Source of the DNA: Ixodes scapularis
Taxonomy: Eukaryota > Arthropoda > Arachnida > Ixodida > Ixodidae
Reading direction: 5' to 3'
Length of the DNA: 64,000 nucleotides
NCBI RefSeq assembly: GCF_016920785.2
Contig: NW_024610455.1
Span: forward strand, 1-64,000
Shown here one piece after another: positions 11,543-25,510 of this stretch. Every line of letters starts with the position of its first letter. Within the stretch, counting starts at the first letter, position 1. The translations under genes and the position numbers were made by a program. The notes under the pieces were generated by a model. It was not told where the DNA came from. It searched no databases and saw nothing but the letters and a program-made list of their open reading frames with translations.

Positions 11543-13442
11543 CGTTCACCGTGACCACGATCTCGGCTATTGCCTGGGTGAAAGCGAATTATTGGAGAGA
11601 GCACGGCCTGACGAGAGACGTTCGGCGCGGTTTTATTCGTTCACCGTGACCACGATCTCGGCTATTGCCTGGGTGAAAGCGAATTATTGGAGAGAGCACG
11701 GCCTGACGAGAGACGTTCGGCGCGGTTTTATTCGTTCACCGTGACCACGATCTCGGCTATTGCCTCGGTGAAAGCGAATTATTGGAGAGAGCACGAGCTG
11801 ACGAGAGACGTTCGGCGCCGTTTTATTCGTTCACCGTGACCACGATCTCGGCTATTGCCTCGGTGAAAGCGAATTATTGGAGAGAGCACGGCCTGACGAG
11901 AGACGTTCGGTGCCGTTTTATTCGTTCACCGTGACCACGATCTCGGCTATTGCCTCGGTAAAAGCGAATTATTGGAGAGAGCACGGCCTGACGAGAGACG
12001 TTCGGAGCCGTTTTATTCGTTCACCGTGACCACGATCTCGGCTATTGCCTGGGTGAAAGCGAATTATTGGAGAGAGCACGGCCTGACGAGAGACGTTCGG
12101 CGCGGTTTTATTCGTTCACCGTGACCACGATCTCGGCTATTGCCTGGGTGAAAGCGAATTATTGGAGAGAGCACGGCCTGACGAGAGACGTTCGGCGCGG
12201 TTTTATTCGTTCACCGTGACCACGATCTCGGCTATTGCCTGGGTGAAAGCGAATTATTGGAGAGAGCACGGCCTGACGAGAGACGTTCGGCGCGGTTTTA
12301 TTCGTTCACCGTGACCACGATCTCGGCTATTGCCTCGGTGAAAGCGAATTATTGGAGAGAGCACGGCCTGACAAGAGACGTTCGGCGCGGTTTTATTCGT
12401 TCACCGTGACCACGATCTCGGCTATTGCCTCGGTGAAAGCGAATTATTGGAGAGAGCACGGCCTGACGAGAGACGTTCGGCGCGGTTTTATTCGTTCACC
12501 GTGACCACGATCTCGGCTATTGCCTGGGTGAAAGCAAATTATTGGAGAGAGCACGGCCTGACGAGAGACGTTCGGCGCGGTTTTATTCGTTCACCGTGAC
12601 CACGATCTCGGCTATTGCCTCGGTGAAAGCGAATTATTGGAGAGAGCACGGCCTGACGAGAGACGTTCGGCGCCGTTTTATTCGTTCACCGTGACCACGA
12701 TCTCGGCTATTGCCTCGGTGAAAGCGAATTATTGGAGAGAGCACGGCCTGACGAGAGACGTTCGGCGCCGTTTCATTCGTTCACCGTGACCACGATCTCG
12801 GCTATTGCCTCGGTGAAAGCGAATTATTGGAGAGAGCACGGCCTGACGAGAGACGTTCGGCGCCGTTTTATTCGTTCACCGTGACCACGATCTCGGATAT
12901 TGCCTGGGTGAAAGCGAATTATTGGAGAGAGCACGGCCTGACGAGAGACGTTCGGCGCCGTTTTATTCGTTCACCGTGACCACGATCTCGGCTATTGCCT
13001 GGGTGAAAGCGAATTATTGGAGAGAGCACGGCCTGACGAGAGACGTTTGGCGCGGTTTTATTCGTTCACCGTGACCACGATCTCGGCTATTGCCTGGGTG
13101 AAAGCGAATTATTGGAGAGAGCACGGCCTGACGAGAGACGTTCGGCGCGGTTTTATTCGTTCACCGTGACCACGATCTCGGCTATTGCCTCGGTAAAAGC
13201 GAATTATTGGAGAGAGCGCGGCCTGACGAGAGACGTTCGGCGCCGTTTTATTCGTTCACCGTGACCACGATCTCGGCTATTGCCTCGATGAAAGCGAATT
13301 ATTGGAGAGAGCACGGCCTGACGAGAGACGTTCGGCGCCGTTTTATTCGTTCACCGTGACCACGATCTCGGCTATTGCCTCGGTGAAAGCGAATTATTGG
13401 AGAGAGCACGGCCTGACGAGAGACGTTCGGCGCGGTTTTATT
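11543..13442. repeat. 1.9-kb block, copy b (20 monomers)
   Basis: Twenty monomers carry a distinctive series of private variants: GCACGAGCTG at 11791, CGGTGCCG, GGTAAAAG with CGGAGCCG, a G34 triplet, CTGACAAGAG, GAAAGCAAATT, GTTTCATT, GGATATTGCC in a G34 class B copy, GGTAAAAG with GAGCGCGG, and CCTCGATG. The same series recurs at 25511-27410. The only difference seen between them is T versus C at position 81 of the sixteenth monomer. Confidence 0.9.
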
Positions 13443-16400
13443 CGTTCACCGTGACCACAATCTCGGCTATTGCCTGGGTGAAAGCGAATTATTGGAGAGA
13501 GCACGGCCTGACGAGAGACGTTCGGCGCGGTTTTATTCGTTCACCGTGACCACGATCTCGGCTATTGCCTGGGTGAAAGCGAATTATTGGAGAGAGCACG
13601 GCCTGACGAGAGACGTTCGGCGCGGTTTTATTCGTTCACCGTGACCACGATCTCGGCTATTGCCTCGGTGAAAGCGAATTATTGGAGAGAGCACGGCCTG
13701 ACGAGAGACGTTCGGCGCCGTTTTATTCGTTCACCGTGACCACGATCTCGGCTATTGCCTCGGTGAAAGCGAATTATTGGAGAGAGCACGGCCTGACGAG
13801 AGACGTTCGGCGCCGTTTTATTCGTTCACCGTGACCACGATCTCGGCTATTGCCTCGGTGAAAGCGAATTATTGGAGAGAGCACGGCCTGACGAGAGACG
13901 TTCGGCGCGGTTTTATTCGTTCACCGTGACCACGATCTCGGCTATTGCCTCGGTGAAAGCGAATTATTGGAGAGAGCACGGCCTGACGAGAGACGTTCGG
14001 CGCGGTTTTATTCGTTCACCGTGACCACAATCTCGGCTATTGCCTCGGTGAAAGCGAATTATTGGAGAGAGCACGGCCTGACGAGAGACGTTCGGTGTGG
14101 TTTTATTCGTTCACCGTGACCACGATCTCGGCTATTGCCTCGGTGAAAGCGAATTATTGGAGAGAGCACGGCCTGACGAGAGACGTTCGGCGCGGTTTTA
14201 TTCGTTCACCGTGACCACGATCTCGGCTATTGCCTGGGTGAAAGCGAATTATTGGAGAGAGCACGGCCTGACGAGAGACGTTCGGCGCGGTTTTATTCGT
14301 TCACCGTGACCACGATCTCGGCTATTGCCTCGGTGAAAGCGAATTATTGGAGAGAGCACGGCCTGACGAGAGACGTTCGGCGCCGTTTTATTCGCTCACC
14401 GTGACCACGATCTCGGCTATTGCCTCGGTGAAAGCGAATTATTGGAGAGAGCACGGCCTGACGAGAGACGTTCGGCGCCGTTTTATTCGTTCACCGTGAC
14501 CACGATCTCGGCTATTGCCTCGGTGAAAGCGAATTATTGGAGAGAGCACGGCCTGACGAGAGACGTTCGGCGCGGTTTTATTCGTTCACCGTGACCACGA
14601 TCTCGGCTATTGCCTCGGTGAAAGCGAATTATTTGAGAGAGCACGGCCTGACGAGAGACGTTCGGTGCGGTTTTATTCGTTCACCGTGACCACGATCTCG
14701 GCTATTGCCTCGGTGAAAGCGAATTATTGGAGAGAGCACGGCCTGACGAGAGACGTTCGGCGCGGTTTTATTCGTTCACCGTGACCACGATCTCGGCTAT
14801 TGCCTCGGTGAAAGCGAATTATTGGAGAGAGCACGGCCTGACGAGAGACGTTCGGCGCGGTTTTATTCGTTCACCGTGACCACGATCTCGGCTATTGCCT
14901 CGGTGAAAGCGAATTATTGGACAGAGCACGGCCTGACGAGAGACGTTCGGCGCGGTTTTATTCGTTCACCGTGACCACGATCTCGGCTATTGCCTCGGTG
15001 AAAGCGAATTATTGGAGAGAGCACGGCCTGACGAGAGACGTTCGGCGCGGTTTTATTCGTTCACCGTGACCACGATCTCGGCTATTGCCTCGGTGAAAGC
15101 GAATTATTGGAGAGAGCACGGCCTGACGAGAGACGTTCGGCGCGGTTTTATTCGTTCACCGTGACCACGATCTCGGCTATTGCCTCGGTGAAAGCGAATT
15201 ATTGGAGAGAGCACGGCCTGACGAGAGACGTTCGGCGCGGTTTTATTCGTTCACCGTGACCACGATCTCGGCTATTGCCTCGGTGAAAGCGAATTATTGG
15301 AGAGAGCACGGCCTGACGAGAGACGTTCGGCGCGGTTTTATTCGTTCACCGTGACCACGATCTCGGCTATTGCCTCGGTGAAAGCGAATTATTGGAGAGA
15401 GCACGGCCTGACGAGAGACGTTCGGCGCGGTTTTATTCGTTCACCGTGACCAAGATCTCGGCTATTGCCTCGGTGAAAGCGAATTATTGGAGAAAGCACG
15501 GCCTGACGAGAGACGTTCGGCGCGGTTTTATTCGTTCACCGTGACCACGATCTCGGCTATTGCCTCGGTGAAAGCGAATTATTGGAGAGAGCACGGCCTG
15601 ACGAGAGACGTTCGGCGCGGTTTTATTCGTTCACCGTGACCACGATCTCGGCTATTGCCTGGGTGAAAGCGAATTATTGGAGAGAGCACGGCCTGACGAG
15701 AGACGTTCGGCGCGGTTTTATTCGTTCACCGTGACCACGATCTCGGCTATTGCCTGGGTGAAAGCGAATTATTGGAGAGAGCACGGCCTGACGAGAGACG
15801 TTCGGCGCGGTTTTATTCGTTCACCGTGACCACGATCTCGGCTATTGCCTCGGTGAAAGCGAATTATTGGAGAGAGCACGGCCTGACGAGAGACGTTCGG
15901 CGCGGTTTTATTCGTTCACCGTGACCACGATCTCGGCTATTGCCTCGGTGAAAGCGAATTATTGGAGAGAGCACGGCCTGACGAGAGACGTTCGGCGCGG
16001 TTTTATTCGTTCACCGTGACCACGATCTCGGCTATTGCCTGGGTGAAAGCAAATTATTGGAGAGAGCACGGCCTGACGAGAGACGTTCGGCGCGGTTTTA
16101 TTCGTTCACCGTGACCACGATCTCGGCTATTGCCTCGGTGAAAGCGAATTATTGGAGAGAGCACGGCCTGACGAGAGACGTTCGGCGCGGTTTTATTCGT
16201 TCACCGTGACCACGATCTCGGCTATTGCCTCGGTGAAAGCGAATTATTGGAGAGAGCACGGCCTGACGAGAGACGTTCGGCGCGGTTTTATTCGTTCACC
16301 GTGACCACGATCTCGGCTATTGCCTCGGTGAAAGCGAATTATTGGAGAGAGCACGGCCTGACGAGAGACGTTCGGCGCGGTTTTATTCGTTCACCGTGAC

Positions 16401-17432
16401 CACGATCTCGGCTATTGCCTCGGTGAAAGCGAATTATTGGAGAGAGCACGGCCTGACGAGAGACGTTCGGCGCGGTTTTATTCGTTCACCGTGACCACGA
16501 TCTCGGCTATTGCCTCGGTGAAAGCGAATTATTGGAGAGAGCACGGCCTGACGAGAGACGTTTGGCGCGGTTTTATTCGTTCACCGTGACCACGATCTCG
16601 GCTATTGCCTCGGTGAAAGCGAATTATTGGAGAGAGCACGGCCTGACGAGAGACGTTCGGCGCGGTTTTATTCGTTCACCGTGACCACGATCTCGGCTAT
16701 TGCCTGGGTGAAAGCGAATTATTGGAGAGAGCACGGCCTGACGAGAGACGTTCGGCGCGGTTTTATTCGTTCACCGTGACCACGATCTCGGCTATTGCCT
16801 CGGTGAAAGCGAATTATTGGAGAGAGCACGGCCTGACGAGAGACGATTGGCGCCGTTTTATTCGTTCACCGTGACCACGATCTCGGCTATTGCCTCGGTG
16901 AAAGCGAATTATTGGAGAGAGCACGGCCTGACGAGAGACGTTCGGCGCGGTTTTATTCGTTCACCGTGACCACGATCTCGGCTATTGCCTGGGTGAAAGC
17001 GAATTATTGGAGAGAGCACGGCCTGACGAGAGACGTTTGGCGCCGTTTTATTCGTTCACCGTGACCACGATCTCGGCTATTGCCTCGGTGAAAGCGAATT
17101 ATTGGAGAGAGCACGGCCTGACGAGAGACGTTCGGCGCGGTTTTATTCGTTCACCGTGACCACGATCTCGTCTATTGCCTGGGTGAAAGCGAATTATTGG
17201 AGAGAGCACGGCCTGACGAGAGACGTTCGGCGCCGTTTTATTCGTTCACCGTGACCACGATCTCGGCTATTGCCTGGGTGAAAGCGAATTATTGGAGAGA
17301 GCACGGCCTGACGAGAGACGTTCGGCGCGGTTTTATTCGTTCACCGTGACCACGATCTCGGCTATTGCCTCGGTGAAAGCGAATTATTGGAGAGAGCACG
17401 GCCTGACGAGAGACGTTCGGCGCGGTTTTATT

Positions 17433-18477
17433 CGTTCACCGTGACCACGATCTCGGCTATTGCCTCGGTGAAAGCGAATTATTGGAGAGAGCTTGGCCTG
17501 ACGAGAGACGTTCGGCGCGGTTTTATTCGTTCACCGTGAATACGATCTCGGCTATTGCCTGGGTGAAAGCGAATTATTGGAGAGAGCACGGCCTGACGAG
17601 AGACGTTCGGCGCGGTTTTATTCGTTCACCGTGACCACGATCTCGGCTATTGCCTCGGTGAAAGCGAATTATTGGAGAGAGCACGGCCTGACGAGAGACG
17701 TTCGGCGCGGTTTTATTCGTTCACCGTGACCACGATCTCGGCTATTGCCTCGGTGAAAGCGAATTATTGGAGAGAGCACGGCCTGACGAGAGACGTTCGG
17801 CGCGGTTTTATTCGTTCACCGTGACCACGATCTCGGCTATTGCCTGGGTGAAAGCGAATTATTGGAGAGAGCACGGCCTGACGAGAGACGTTCGGCGCGG
17901 TTTTATTCGTTCATCGTGACCACGATCTCGGCTATTGCCTCGGTGAAAGCGAATTATTGGAGAGAGCACGGCCTGTCGAGAGACGTTCGGCGCGGTTTTA
18001 TTCGTTCACCGTGATCACGATCTCGGCTATTGCCTCGGTGAAAGCGAATTATTGGAGAGAGCACGGCCTGACGAGAGACGTTTGGCGCCGTTTTATTCGT
18101 TCACCGTGACCACGATCTCGGCTATTGCCTCGGTGAAAGCGAATTATTGGAGAGAGTACGGCCTGACGAGAGACGTTCGGCGCGGTTTTATTCGTTCACC
18201 GTGACCACGATCTCGGCTATTGCCTGGGTGAAAGCGAATTATTGGAGAGGGCACGGCCTGACGAGAGACGTTCGGCGCGGTTTTATTCGTTCACCGTGAC
18301 CACAATCTCGGCTATTGCCTCGGTGAAAGCGAATTATTGGAGAGAGCACGGCCTGACGAGAGACGTTCGGCGCGGTTTTATTCGTTCACCGTGACCACGA
18401 TCTCGGCTATTGCCTCGGTGAAAGCGAATTATTGGAGAGAGCACGGCCTGACGAGAGACGTTCGGCGCGGTTTTATT
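17433..18477. repeat. 11-monomer HOR, copy 1
   Basis: It starts with a GAGCTTGGCC copy (17491) and includes a TTCATCGTG copy (17911), a GTGATCACG class C copy (18011) and a G34 GAGAGGGC copy. The same series begins again at 18478, exactly 1045 bp later. Private changes here are GTGAATACG, CCTGTCGAG, GAGTACGG and CCACAATC. Confidence 0.85.
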
Positions 18478-19617
18478 CGTTCACCGTGACCACGATCTCG
18501 GCTATTGCCTCGGTGAAAGCGAATTATTGGAGAGAGCTTGGCCTGACGAGAGACGTTCGGCGCGGTTTTATTCGTTCACCGTGACCACGATCTCGGCTAT
18601 TGCCTGGGTGAAAGCGAATTATTGGAGAGAGCACGGCCTGACGAGAGACGTTCGGCGCGGTTTTATTCGTTCACCGTGACCACGATCTCGGCTATTGCCT
18701 CGGTGAAAGCGAATTATTGGAGAGAGCACGGCCTGACGAGAGACGTTCGGCGCGGTTTTATTCGTTCACCGTGACCACGATCTCGGCTATTGCCTCGGTG
18801 AAAGCGAATTATTGGAGAGAGCACGGCCTGACGAGAGACGTTCGGCGCGGTTTTATTCGTTCACCGTGACCACGATCTCGGCTATTGCCTGGGTGAAAGC
18901 GAATTATTGGAGAGAGCACGGCCTGACGAGAGACGTTCGGCGCGGTTTTATTCGTTCATCGTGACCACGATCTCGGCTATTGCCTCGGTGAAAGCGAATT
19001 ATTGGAGAGAGCACGGCCTGACGAGAGACGTTCGGCGCGGTTTTATTCGTTCACCGTGACCACGATCTCGGCTATTGCCTCGGTGAAAGCGAATTATTGG
19101 AGAGAGCACGGCCTGACGAGAGACGTTCGGCGCGGTTTTATTCGTTCACCGTGATCACGATCTCGGCTATTGCCTCGGTGAAAGCGAATTATTGGAGAGA
19201 GCACGGCCTGACGAGAGACGTTTGGCGCCGTTTTATTCGTTCACCGTGACCACGATCTCGGCTATTGCCTCGGTGAAAGCGAATTATTGGAGAGAGCACG
19301 GCCTGACGAGAGACGTTCGGCGCGGTTTTATTCGTTCACCGTGACCACGATCTCGGCTATTGCCTGGGTGAAAGCGAATTATTGGAGAGGGCACGGCCTG
19401 ACGAGAGACGTTCGGCGCGGTTTTATTCGTTCACCGTGACCACGATCTCGGCTATTGCCTCGGTGAAAGCGAATTATTGGAGAGAGCACGGCCTGACGAG
19501 AGACGTTCGGCGCGGTTTTATTCGTTCACCGTGACCACGATCTCGGCTATTGCCTCGGTGAAAGCGAATTATTGGAGAGAGCACGGCCTGACGAGAGACG
19601 TTCGGCGCGGTTTTATT
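18478..19617. repeat. 11-monomer HOR, copy 2, expanded to 12 monomers
   Basis: It repeats 17433-18477: GAGCTTGGCC at 18536 and TTCATCGTG at 18956 are each 1045 bp on. The GTGATCACG marker (19151) is 1140 bp on, so one class A monomer was gained between the two markers. It is followed directly by the next HOR unit at 19618. Confidence 0.85.
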
Positions 19618-20663
19618 CGTTCACCGTGACCACGATCTCGGCTATTGCCTGGGTGAAATCGAAATTATTGGAGAGAGCACGGCCTGACGAGAGACGTTCG
19701 GCGCGGTTTTATTCGTTCACCGTGACCACGATCTCGGCTATTGCCTGGGTGAAAGCGAATTATTGGAGAGAGCACGGCCTGACGAGAGACGTTCGGCGCG
19801 GTTTTATTCGTTCACCGTGACCACGATCTCGGCTATTGCCTCGGTGAAAGCGAATTATTGGAGAGAGCACGGCCTGACGAGAGACGTTCGGCGCCGTTTT
19901 ATTCGTTCACCGTGACCACGATCTCGGCTATTGCCTCGGTGAAAGCGAATTATTGGAGAGAGCACGGCCTGACGAGAGACGTTCGGCGCCGTTTTATTCG
20001 TTCACCGTGACCACGATCTCGGCTATTGCCTTGGTGAAAGCGAATTATTGGAGAGAGCACGGCCTGACGAGAGACGTTCGGCGCCGTTTTATTCGTTCAC
20101 CGTGACCACGATCTCCTCTATTGCCTCGGTGAAAGCGAATTATTGGAGAGAGCACGGCCTGACGAGAGACGTTCGGCGCGGTTTTATTCGTTCATCGTGA
20201 CCACGATCTCGGCTATTGCCTCGGTGAAAGCGAATTATTGGAGAGAGCACGGCCTGACGAGAGACGTTCGGCGCGGTTTTATTCGTTCACCGTGACCACG
20301 ATCTCGGCTATTGCCTCGGTGAAAGCGAATTATTGGAGAGAGCACGGCCTGACGAGAGACGTTCGGCGCGGTTTTATTCGTTCACCGTGACCACGATCTC
20401 GGCTATTGCCTGGGTGAAAGCGAATTATTGGAGAGGGCACGGCCTGACGAGAGACGTTCGGCGCGGTTTTATTCGTTCACCGTGACCACGATCTCGGCTA
20501 TTGCCTCGGTGAAAGCGAATTATTGGAGAGAGCACGGCCTGACGAGAGACGTTCGGCGCGGTTTTATTCGTTCACCGTGACCACGATCTCGGCTATTGCC
20601 TCGGTGAAAGCAAATTATTGGAGAGAGCACGGCCTGACGAGAGACGTTCGGCGCGGTTTTATT
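19618..20663. repeat. 11-monomer HOR variant, GAAATCG register
   Basis: The unit begins with a G34 copy carrying GTGAAATCG plus an extra A (19655) and includes CCTTGGTG (20031), TCTCCTCTA, TTCATCGTG and GAGAGGGC copies. GTGAAATCG returns at 20701 and CCTTGGTG at 21076, 1046 and 1045 bp later; the odd base is the extra A. After five matching monomers the second copy diverges. Confidence 0.8.
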
Positions 20664-21138
20664 CGTTCACCGTGACCACGATCTCGGCTATTGCCTGGGT
20701 GAAATCGAATTATTGGAGAGAGCACGGCCTGACGAGAGACGTTCGGCGCGGTTTTATTCGTTCACCGTGACCACGATCTCGGCTATTGCCTGGGTGAAAG
20801 CGAATTATTGGAGAGAGCACGGCCTGACGAGAGACGTTCGGCGCGGTTTTATTCGTTCACCGTGACCACGATCTCGGCTATTGCCTCGGTGAAAGCGAAT
20901 TATTGGAGAGAGCACGGCCTGACGAGAGACGTTCGGCGCCGTTTTATTCGTTCACCGTGACCACGATCTCGGCTATTGCCTCGGTGAAAGCGAATTATTG
21001 GAGAGAGCACGGCCTGACGAGAGACGTTCGGCGCCGTTTTATTCGTTCACCGTGACCACGATCTCGGCTATTGCCTTGGTGAAAGCGAATTATTGGAGAG
21101 AGCACGGCCTGACGAGAGACGTTCGGCGCCGTTTTATT
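20664..21138. repeat. Partial second copy of the GAAATCG register (5 monomers)
   Basis: Five monomers repeat the start of 19618-20663 (two G34, three class B, the last with CCTTGGTG) without the extra A. Similarity stops at the next copy, which is class B rather than the TCTCCTCTA class A copy. Confidence 0.75.
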
Positions 21139-21233
21139 CGTTCACCGTGACCACGATCTCGGCTATTGCCTCGGTGAAAGCGAATTATTGGAGAGAGCAC
21201 GGCCTGACGAGAGACGTTCGGCGCCGTTTTATT

Positions 21234-22375
21234 CGTTCACCGTGACCACGATCTCGGCTATTGCCTCGGTCAAAGCGAATTATTGGAGAGAGCACGGCCT
21301 GACGAGAGACGTTCGGCGCCGTTTTATTCGTTCACCGTGACCACGATCTCGGCTATTGCCTGGGTGAAAGCGAATTATTGGAGAGAGCACGGCCTGACGA
21401 GAGACGTTCGGCGCGGTTTTATTCGTTCACCGTGACCACGATCTCGGCTATTGCCTGGGTGAAAGCGAATTATTGGAGAGAGCACGGCCTGACGAGAGAC
21501 GTTCGGCGCGGTTTTATTCGTTCACCGTGACCACGATCTCGGCTATTGCCTCGGTGAAAGCGAATTATTGGAGAGAGCACGGCCTGACGAGAGACGTTCG
21601 GCGCCGTTTTATTCGTTCACCGTGACCACGATCTCGGCTATTGCCTCGGTGAAAGCGAATTATTGGAGAGAGCACGGCCTGACGAGAGACGTTCGGCGCC
21701 GTTTTATTCGTTCACCGTGACCACGATCTCGGCTATTGCCTCGGTGAAAGCGAATTATTGGAGAGAGCACGGCCTGACGAGAGACGTTCGGCGCGGTTTT
21801 ATTCGTTCACCGTGACCACGATCTCGGCTATTGCCTGGGTGAAAGCGAATTATTGGAGAGAGCACGGCCTGACGAGAGACGTTCGGCGCGGTTTTATTCG
21901 TTCACCGTGACCACGATCTCGGCTATTGCCTGGGTGAAAGCGAATTATTGGAGAGAGCACGGCCTGACGAGAGACGTTCGGCGCGGTTTTATTCGTTCAC
22001 CGTGACCACGATATCGGCTATTGCCTCGGTGAAAGCGAATTATTGGAGAGAGCACGGCCTGACGAGAGACGTTCGGCGCCGTTTTATTCGTTCACCGTGA
22101 CCACGATCTCGGCTATTGCCTCGGTGAAAGCGAATTATTGGAGAGAGCACGGCCTGACGAGAGACGTTCGGCGCCGTTTTATTCGTTCACCGTGACCACG
22201 ATCTCGGCTATTGCCTCGGTGAAAGCGAATTATTGGAGAGAGCACGGCCTGACGAGAGACGTTCGGCGCGGTTTTATTCGTTCACCGTGACCTGTGATCT
22301 CGGCTATTGCCTCGGTGAAAGCGAATTATTGGAGAGAGCACGGCCTGACGAGAGACGTTCGGCGCGGTTTTATTC
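21234..22375. repeat. 32-monomer-spaced block, copy 1
   Basis: It begins with a GGTCAAAGCG class B copy, then G34, G34, B, B, A and further copies, and ends in a copy where ACG of GACCACGATC is replaced by TGTG (22293-22296). The same opening recurs at 24275, 3041 bp later (32 monomers plus the 1-base insertion). Confidence 0.75.
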
Positions 22376-24274
22376 GTTCACCGTGACCACGATCTCGGCT
22401 ATTGCCTCGGTGAAAGCGAATTATTGGAGAGAGCACGGCCTGACGAGAGACGTTCGGCGCGGTTTTATTCGTTCACCGTGACCACGATCTCGGCTATTGC
22501 CTCGGTGAAAGCGAATTATTGGAGAGAGCACGGCCTGACAAGAGACGTTCGGCGCGGTTTTATTCGTTCACCGTGACCACGATCTCGGCTATTGCCTCGG
22601 TGAAAGCGAATTATTGGAGAGAGCACGGCCTGACGAGAGACGTTCGGCGCGGTTTTATTCGTTCACCGTGACCACGATCTCGGCTATTGCCTCGGTGAAA
22701 GCGAATTATTGGAGAGAGCACGGCCTGACGAGAGACGTTCGGCGCGGTTTTATTCGTTCACCGTGACCACGATCTCGGCTATTGCCTCGGTGAAAGCGAA
22801 TTATTGGAGAGAGCACGGCCTGACGAGAGACGTTCGGCGCGGTTTTATTCGTTCACCGTGACCACGATCTCGGCTATTGCCTCGGTGAAAGCGAATTATT
22901 GGAGAGAGCACGGCCTGACGAGAGACGTTCGGCGCGGTTTTATTCGTTCACCGTGACCACGATCTCGGCTATTGCCTCGGTGAAAGCGAATTATTGGAGA
23001 GAGCACGGCCTGACGAGAGACGTTCGGCGCGGTTTTATTCGTTCACCGTGACCACGATCTCGGCTATTGCCTCGGTGAAAGCGAATTATTGGAGAGAGCA
23101 CGGCCTGACGAGAGACGTTCGGCGCGGTTTTATTCGTTCACCGTGACCACGATCTCGGCTATTGCCTCGGTGAAAGCGAATTATTGGAGAGAGCACGGCC
23201 TGACGAGAGACGTTCGGCGCGGTTTTATTCGTTCACCGTGACCACGATCTCGGCTATTGCCTCGGTGAATGCGAATTATTGGAGAGAGCACGGCCTGACG
23301 AGAGACGTTCGGCGCGGTTTTATTCGTTCACCGTGTCCACGATCTCGGCTATTGCCTGGGTGAAAGCGAATTATTGGAGAGAGCACGGCCTGACGAGAGA
23401 CGTTCGGCGCGGTTTTATTCGTTCACCGTGACCACGATCTCGGCTATTGCCTCGGTGAAAGCGAATTATTGGAGAGAGCACGGCCTGACGAGAGACGTTC
23501 GGCGCGGTTTTATTCGTTCACCGTGACCACGATCTCGGCTATTGCCTCGGTGAAAGCGAATTATTGGAGAGAGCACGGCCTGACGAGAGACGTTCGGCGC
23601 GGTTTTATTCGTTCACCGTGACCACGATCTCGGCTATTGCCTCGGTGAAAGCGAATTATTGGAGAGAGCACGGCCTGACGAGAGACGTTCGGCGCGGTTT
23701 TATTCGTTCACCGTGACCACGATCTCGGCTATTGCCTGGGTGAAAGCGAATTATTGGAGAGAGCACGGCCTGACGAGAGACGTTCGGCGCGGTTTTATTC
23801 GTTCACCGTGACCACGATCTCGGCTATTGCCTCGGTGAAAGCGAATTATTGGAGAGAGCACAGCCTGACGAGAGACGTTCGGCGCGGTTTTATTCGTTCA
23901 CCGTGACCACGATCTCGGCTATTGCCTCGGTGAAAGCGAATTATTGGAGAGAGCTTGGCCTGACGAGAGACGTTCGGCGCGGTTTTATTCGTTCACCGTG
24001 ACCACGATCTCGGCTATTGCCTGGGTGAAAGCGAATTATTGGAGAGAGCACGGCCTGACGAGAGACGTTCGGCGCGGTTTTATTCGTTCACCGTGACCAC
24101 GATCTCGGCTATTGCCTCGGTGAAAGCGAATTATTGGAGAGAGCACGGCCTGACGAGAGACGTTCGGCGCCGTTTTATTCGTTCACCGTGACCACGATCT
24201 CGGCTATTGCCTCGGTGAAAGCGAATTATTGGAGAGAGCACGGCCTGACGAGAGACGTTCGGCGCCGTTTTATT

Positions 24275-25132
24275 CGTTCACCGTGACCACGATCTCGGCT
24301 ATTGCCTCGGTCAAAGCGAATTATTGGAGAGAGCACGGCCTGACGAGAGACGTTCGGCGCCGTTTTATTCGTTCACCGTGACCACGATCTCGGCTATTGC
24401 CTGGGTGAAAGCGAATTATTGGAGAGAGCACGGCCTGACGAGAGACGTTCGGCGCGGTTTTATTCGTTCACCGTGACCACGATCTCGGCTATTGCCTGGG
24501 TGAAAGCGAATTATTGGAGAGAGCACGGCCTGACGAGAGACGTTCGGCGCGGTTTTATTCGTTCACCGTGACCACGATCTCGGCTATTGCCTCGGTGAAA
24601 GCGAATTATTGGAGAGAGCACGGCCTGACGAGAGACGTTCGGCGCCGTTTTATTCGTTCACCGTGACCACGATCTCGGCTATTGCCTCGGTGAAAGCGAA
24701 TTATTGGAGAGAGCACGGCCTGACGAGAGACGTTCGGCGCCGTTTTATTCGTTCACCGTGACCACGATCTCGGCTATTGCCTCGGTGAAAGCGAATTATT
24801 GGAGAGAGCACGGCCTGACGAGAGACGTTCGGCGCGGTTTTATTCGTTCACCGTGACCACGATCTCGGCTATTGTCTGGGTGAAAGCGAATTATTGGAGA
24901 GAGCACGGCCTGACGAGAGACGTTCGGCGCCGTTTTATTCGTTCACCGTGACCACGATCTCGGCTATTGCCTCGGTGAAAGCGAATTATTGGAGAGAGCA
25001 CGGCCTGACGAGAGACGTTCGGCGCGGTTTTATTCGTTCACCGTGACCTTTGATCTCGGCTATTGCCTCGGTGAAAGCGAATTATTGGAGAGAGCACGGC
25101 CTGACGAGAGACGTTCGGCGCGGTTTTATTCG
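24275..25132. repeat. 32-monomer-spaced block, copy 2, three monomers shorter
   Basis: It repeats GGTCAAAGCG, G34, G34, B, B, A and also ends in a copy with an altered GACCACGATC, here TTTG for ACG (25049-25052). It has three fewer monomers than 21234-22375 and contains an odd G34 class B copy with TTGTCTGGG. Confidence 0.72.
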
Positions 25133-25510
25133 TTCACCGTGACCACGATCTCGGCTATTGCCTCGGTGAAAGCGAATTATTGGAGAGAGCACGGCCTGAC
25201 GAGAGACGTTCGGCGCTGTTTTATTCGTTCACCGTGACCACGATCTCGGCTATTGCCTCGGTGAAAGCGAATTATTGGAGAGAGCACGGCCTGACGAGAG
25301 ACGTTCGGCGCGGTTTTATTCGTTCACCGTGACCACGATCTCGGCTATTGCCTCGGTGAAAGCGAATTATTGGAGAGAGCACGGCCTGACGAGAGACGTT
25401 CGGCGCGGTTTTATTCGTTCACCGTGACCACGATCTCGGCTATTGCCTCGGTGAAAGCGAATTATTGGAGAGAGCACGGCCTGACGAGAGACGTTCGGCG
25501 CGGTTTTATT

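Noticed and set aside
19572..19820. 82-codon open frames here and at 22233-22481 and 24989-25237
   Set aside because: Each starts at a monomer ATTGGAG context and is lengthened by a 1-base insertion (about 19660, 22293, 25049). They share the same spurious peptide as other positions of the array.
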